A stretch of DNA of 64,000 nucleotides from Isoetes taiwanensis (lineage: Eukaryota; Streptophyta; Lycopodiopsida; Isoetales; Isoetaceae): NCBI GenBank assembly GCA_021234155.1, contig JAJEKV010000025.1, positions 5,127,310 through 5,191,309 of the forward strand, in the 5' to 3' direction. The position numbers were made by a program, and so were the translations under genes. Shown here piece after piece: positions 59,530 to 64,000 of the stretch. How positions within the stretch are numbered: position 1 is the stretch's first letter; each line of letters begins with the position of its first letter. The notes under the pieces were generated by a model. That model was not told where the DNA came from, did not search any database, and was given only the letters and a program-made list of their open reading frames with translations.

Positions 59530-61863
59530 CTAGTCATCGTCTTCTAAATCCACGATAAAAGCATCCTCCATGAAATAATCCTTCTCCAAACGAGCCCGTT
59601 CCTCGCGAGGACATCCAGTAAATATAAGACGATAATGTGCACTTTCTTTCCATAACTCAATGCTTTCACTAAAATCAAAGCTCTTCATTTCAGGTCCTTC
59701 CATGGAAATGCGCAATAATGCATCCAAACCATCATTTTGTAGCCGATTACGATACTTGGTCTTCACAATATTCATGCGGCTAAAGCCACACTCACATGCT
59801 GCTGTATTAGTGCATTGGACAAGCCCAATTGTGGCAAGGCTTAGCAATTCAGGCATCTTCTCCTTCCACAAGTCACTACAAAAAATCATACCCCATGTAT
59901 CCAAGAAGCTCCTTCCTTGCCATTCTGTACTAGCTTGACGCTTAAGCAATACATACTCCCTACCCAATTTCTCATGGTCAATGACAGCAGGAAATATCTT
60001 ACCATCAACATTGTTTTGCACTCCATAGAAGTCACGTAATTTCTTAAGCTCATCGATTCCATAAACCTTCAATTCCTTGGCACGACTAGGCATGTTAATA
60101 GGATATAATACTTTCAAAGGAAGGAAGGAAGGAAGTATAATACTTTCAAAGAAGAAAGAATAATCTGATCCTCTAACCTTTTCTTCAATATACCTATTAG
60201 TGCAGTAGCAAAAGCTTTTTAAAACTCAATAGCAAGATATAGATCCTCACCATCAATTCGTCTATCCAACTCGATGGACCTGTACATGTTCCTTTCACGG
60301 ATGCTCTTAAAACATGAAGCATTCCTTCGCCTCCACCATAATCTGGAATGATAGGATAATCTCTACTATCCTTTTGAAAAGAATTCAGATCTATGATTTG
60401 CACCAAAAATAACTCTTCTATCTCTTGAATTGCATTTCGGCACAAGCTAGCCACATTGTTAACATCCACATAAGTTCTTTGAAACTCTAAACTCAAGTTT
60501 GTCATGATCTTGAGTACATTAGCAAGAAAGTGGAGAATGTAAACAACCAAAAATGATTTTAAACTCAAATAAAGAGCCTTACCATCAGGATTTTCCAACA
60601 AAGTTTGCATGAGCAGCTCATAAACTTCGCACATCCTCTCAATTGCCCCATGTCTACTAAGCCATCGTGGCTTCACAATGCCCAAAATCTGCAAGTGAGA
60701 AGTATCAAATGCTTCCTGCATTTTCTCTAATTGTGCCTTTCTTATGAAGCTTTTGGAAAAGAAATTTGACACACGATTTATCAACTCATCAATAAACTTA
60801 CACCTTGTTTTTATTGTTGGTGTCTTGCATCTTTCTTGGACACATAAGTTTGCCTGATGAGCACAACAATGTATGCTGGTCATGAATGGATTAAGTGATT
60901 TCAATCTTGTAGCAACACCAGTATGTGCACCAACCATAACGGAAGCTCCATCACTACCAAAGCGCATCAATTTCCGAATATCAAGATTCCATTCCTTCAA
61001 CATATTTAAAATGCTTTCTGTAATCCCTTCTGCCCCTCCATCTTTAACGATCACCATGCCCAAGAATACGGTTTGCACACGCCTCTCTTCTACAAATGTG
61101 GCATACAAAATGAGATTCTTAGTTACACTGATATCGGTGGACTCGTCAACCATGAGCCTAAACCATGGACTTCGCCTTACACGACCAAGAATGCTCGCTC
61201 CCAATGACTTAGCAATATGAAATATAAAACTTGCACAAGCCTTGTTATCATTATACATGAATGGCAAATCTTCAACACCACAATCACGCATCAAACTCAA
61301 CAAACTCACCAATTTTAAAAAGCCAAGTCTTCTTTTGCAATCCAATATATGATTTGAACAATTTTTCAAGACAACTCTCCACACCAGCCTTCCTCTTCTT
61401 TTCAAGTTTTTGAAGACCATCCTTATCTCGCTCTTGCAATAGTATGGCATCCCTATGGGCTTTAGAACTTTTAACCCGTGGTCCATCCAACTGTTCTATT
61501 CTTCTTTTCAAGGTGTTAAAGTTTTATGTATGGCATCTCATGGGCTTTTAGAACTGGTGGTCAAAAGAGACTTAAACAATGCGGGTCTTTTTTACATATG
61601 GAACACCACATAAGTCCTCTTTCCTTATCAACTTCCAGCCATTTATTCTTTTCAGCCCAATCATCTTGGTACCTCTCCATTGCCTTCGTTATCCTTCCTA
61701 ATTCACTTGCCATTTCCTTGCCATGCTCATCAAAGGACGTTTGGAGGTTAACATCTTCAGTTGGCACACCACATGGGGTATTTGCTGCTACGTTCCCCTT
61801 GAAACAAGGCATGTTGAATAAGGTAACTTGCTTCTTGGAGGATCTTTCATTTTTAGAACCCAT
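59530..61863 (-). pseudogene. hAT transposase (ZNF862-like) with frameshifts
   Basis: Start ATG at 61,863-61,861 (MGSKNERSSKKQVTLFNMPC); stop TAG at 59,532-59,530. The N-terminal piece to about 61,570 holds a TTF/BED-like finger start (DKERGLMWCSICKK). The frame shifts to 61,511-61,310 (LEKKRKAGVESCLEKLF) and again near 61,310 to 61,290-60,197. That piece has the first acidic residue in VDESTDIS, a second in FGSDGASVMVGAHTG, then IHCCAHQANLC and KPRWLSRHGAIERM. After a slip near 60,190-60,117, the last piece has the dimerisation motif NTAACECGFSRMNIVK and an acidic end. About 780 residues are expected. Motifs are well kept, so some of the three breaks may be sequencing errors. Confidence 0.87.
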
Positions 61864-62094
61864 GCTACAATTTTTTATCATAAAATAACATAAGCAAAAA
61901 GAACATAAATTAACATAAGAAATAAAGATAGTGCAGCCACAAACAAGTTTGCAAAAATAATGCCCACTTAAAACAAATGAACCCAACAAATAAACAATAG
62001 TACATTATATAATATACTTACTTTTAGCAACGCAGGGGCAAGTAAATGATATACACTCCACTCTTAGCCACCACACAAAGGCCTGCAACAAAAA

Positions 62095-62420
62095 TATATC
62101 AGAAATGTTAGTGGGCCCATAATATGAATGGAAATATAGCCATGAAATTGATAATGTTTACAAAACTATAACAGAAGTGAATGTGGGTCCAAAACATGAC
62201 ACACGGAAATAAAATAATGTATCAAAGATTGGTGGGGCCATAACATAGCATAGAAATTGAGACATCAAATTTATGAAGTTCACAAAAGCCTATCAGAAAT
62301 AAAATAATGTACCAGCAGACAAAGACATGAGAATAATAAGACTTACAAAACTATATCAGAAATAATGGTGGGTCCAGAACATAGACACATGAAAATAAAG
62401 TAATATTACAGAAGTGTAAA
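62095..62420. repeat. hAT subterminal repeat array (copy 2)
   Basis: Four to five degenerate units of 60-70 bp built on ATATCAGAAATAATGGTGGG, TCCAGAACATAGACACATGA and AAATAAAGTAAT, between the transposase start and the right terminus. Repeated subterminal motifs are usual transposase binding sites in hAT elements. Confidence 0.6.
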
Positions 62421-62622
62421 GAGATAGAAGTGTAAAGAAATATACGTGGACATAGACATGAAAATGATATGCTATTTAATGGCATCTAATGTTTTTGTAT
62501 CAGAATTTAGAAGCATGAATTGGGTCCATACTAACAAACAACGGTTCATTATCATTCTGCAAAGCAAACTGCGCAGCATAACCTCTCCTCCATATTTTCC
62601 TTATGTTTTGTTTGCACAATAT

Positions 62623-63443
62623 AACCTCTTATCCATTATTTCTTATGCTTGTCAAATCAAAGTGAAGCAAGTAATGTAAATTCATTCCATTAATCTAATT
62701 TATTGTTCGCAGCTGGTATATATCGATCCCTAAGGCAGCATTTGCAAGGTTTACAAATTGCTTAAATAAAGGCAAATGCCCATATATTTATTAAAGACTA
62801 TCTTTTCTACATTTTCATGGACAATGGCAAATTGCTCATAAAAGAGGGCATGCTGCACAAAGATACCAATTAGAATAATATACATATCACTGAATTTCAG
62901 AAAGCCCATAACCACAGTAAAATCTAATACCTGGAAGGAAAAATCTACATTGCAGGCTGCTTAATATGCTTGAAGAACCCGAGAAAGCTGCCATAGACAA
63001 GCCAAGATCTTCTAGAATGAATCAAAAACTCCTGTGCTTATTCACATGCTGCCAAACAAAAGCTTTGAAGATCCGGAATGGGTCTGGTGGCTGATTTATG
63101 TTCCAGAAAATTGCCCAAACAAAACCTTTGAAGATCCAAACAACGATCAGACTTGTCTACTTAGATGCTAGGACTCAAGGCCAGAAGAAGAATGAGCGAA
63201 GAAGATGTCGTAATGTCGGTTTGATATGAAGGCAGTGTTGAAAATCTGACCAAAATGTTTCATTTCTGAAAGATCTGGCATCATGACGAGCTACAAGTTC
63301 CGGCTCTGTTTGCCGTGGGCGGGAAGGATCCGAAATCTTGGAATTTTTTGCCAGAAGGGATTTCGGACATTTTTCACGTAGGACGGCATTTTGGGCAAGC
63401 TGGACAGTAGGAAAACAGTCTTCGGGGAATTTTTCCAACGCTG
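62623..63443. other. Unique right end of the hAT element
   Basis: Not present in copy 1. No exon is recognised. Two short minus-strand frames (63,438-63,175 and 63,473-63,291) overlap the terminus and are not genes. Confidence 0.5.
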
Positions 63444-63451
63444 GGCTCGTT
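63444..63451. repeat. hAT target-site duplication, right (GGCTCGTT)
   Basis: Exact match to 59,192-59,199. Confidence 0.88.
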
Positions 63452-63840
63452 GTGTTGAGATCTCTTTAACCATAGAATGTTTTTTAATAAAAGACTATGT
63501 ATTGAACTAAAATACAACTATTTATTCTAACATGCTAGATAATAAAACAACCCTATAACAAATCGAATTATTTACAAACATGTTCCTCTAATGGTGTTGG
63601 ATTGTAGGGCACGCCAAAACGCCTACAAAATCTTTCAGCCGGCATGGTATCCTCGACGTGTCTCACCATTGCTACTGGGGCCGGGAGCAAACCCCAAGAT
63701 CTATCAACTCTTTTATTCTCCTCCTCCTAGTATTAGGAGGCAGATTGTTGAAAAGATTGGGATCCATATCAAGCTCTCAATAAAGTGCCAAGGAGAAGAA
63801 AAGAGCAAAAGAAGGGGCTGAAATGAACAGATTTAAAATT
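63452..63840. other. No gene recognised; short open frame 63,591-63,821
   Basis: A 76-codon plus-strand frame has proline-rich and basic parts (QPAWYPRRVSPLLLGPGANP, GEEKSKRRG) and no known domain. It might be a fragment of a larger gene or transposon continuing to the right; support is weak. Confidence 0.2.
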
Positions 63841-63854
63841 GAAATATAACGGTT

Positions 63855-64000
63855 ATAGTATTTGTCACATGTGATAAAAGTTTGTCACATGTGGCAAACT
63901 TTTGTCATGCGTGACAAATATGTTATATAATTTGTCACGAGTGTCAAATGTCAATTTTTTGTCACAGTTTTTACATTTGAACTTTTGTCACGAGTTGCAA
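63855..64000. repeat. Cluster of palindromic TTTGTCAC repeats at the right edge
   Basis: TTTGTCAC or TTTGTCAT occurs at least seven times, often as an imperfect palindrome such as TTTGTCACATGTGATAAAA and TTTGTCATGCGTGACAAA. Spacing is about 15-30 bases, and the field runs off the window. It could be the subterminal array of another DNA transposon or a regulatory cluster. Confidence 0.65.

Larger units (their letters stand above)
36594..62622 (+). repeat. Large direct tandem duplication, copy 2 (about 26.0 kb)
   Basis: Starts at GAAGGTTGCGCTTTTGG just after the copy 1 end and runs to TTTGCACAATATA near 62,622, where the unique continuation of the hAT element begins. Only about ten bases (GCAATTCCAC) lie between the copies. 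Reading frames are longer here than in copy 1, for the LRR, PPR, Tnp2, SET and hAT genes alike. Confidence 0.93.
59200..63443 (-). mobile_element. Complete-ended hAT transposon, 4,244 bp (copy 2)
   Basis: The left terminus is CAGCGTTGGGGAAACTTTC and the right, inverted, is CAGCGTTGGAAAAATTCCC: nine identical bases, then a loose match. An identical 8-bp GGCTCGTT flanks both. Inside is a ZNF862/KIAA1586-like hAT transposase on the minus strand, and a 1.6-kb leader with subterminal repeats on the right. The element crosses the right end of the large duplication (62,622), so only this copy has both ends. Identical target duplications suggest a fairly recent insertion. Confidence 0.9.

Noticed and set aside
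59873-59890. TCACTACAAAAAATC as a CACTA terminus
   Set aside because: It lies inside the conserved hAT C-terminal coding region and has no inverted partner.
62028-62045. CAACGCAGGGGCAAG as a possible hAT terminus
   Set aside because: It faces the wrong way for an element on the minus strand, has no partner, and the true ends with an 8-bp duplication were found at 59,200 and 63,443.
1-64000. CRISPR array, prokaryotic operon or prophage
   Set aside because: No regular short repeats with unique spacers, no dense operons; introns and plant transposons show nuclear plant DNA.

Overview
This is nuclear DNA from a land plant. The evidence is intron-split genes, the 3' end of a thylakoid CURT1-type gene, plant PPR and LRR proteins, and plant-type CACTA, hAT, LINE and SINE elements. 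The species cannot be named from the sequence. Gene density is very low, and almost every long coding signal belongs to a transposable element or to a broken gene.

Layout. 1-530 holds the last three coding exons of a CURT1-like gene (+). 1.2-2.5 kb is a decayed retrotransposon gag (-). 4.3-4.6 kb is a PPR remnant (+). 6.4-7.2 kb is the C-terminal end of a LINE ORF2 (+). 7.2-13 kb is T/G-rich non-coding DNA with several roughly 125-bp local duplications. From about 10,990 to 62,622 the window is one large direct tandem duplication: copy 1 about 10,990-36,583, copy 2 about 36,594-62,622. Each copy carries, in the same order: T/G-rich DNA with a LINE 3' module, a PPR fragment (+), AT-rich DNA with a Helitron-like end, a tRNA-derived SINE, a secreted LRR protein gene (-), a CACTA element (-) interrupted by a 2.6-kb TIR element, a SET-domain gene remnant (-), and a hAT element (-). 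Copy 2 reads better. Its hAT element is complete at both ends, while the copy 1 hAT is cut off by the duplication junction. The last 550 bases carry no recognised gene but end in a palindromic TTTGTCAC repeat field.

Quality warning. The copies differ mainly by short indels and by a repeated swap of CAG/CTG in one copy for CGG/GCG in the other, and copy 1 gains CG. Natural decay of methylated DNA loses CG, so much of the difference looks like base-calling or consensus error, perhaps at CHG-methylated cytosines. Frameshifts in the LRR, PPR, Tnp2 and hAT genes should not be taken as real inactivation until reads are checked. The duplication itself may be an assembly artefact (unmerged haplotypes).

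Functional picture. The only candidates for live host genes are the CURT1-like gene and the LRR gene. The best-supported structural results are a 4,244-bp hAT element with 8-bp target duplications, and a 2,598-bp TIR element with a TTA target duplication sitting exactly inside the Tnp2 reading frame. A SET-domain remnant lying directly upstream of the CACTA transposase on the same strand is the most unusual gene arrangement. No undescribed defence or regulatory system could be supported.
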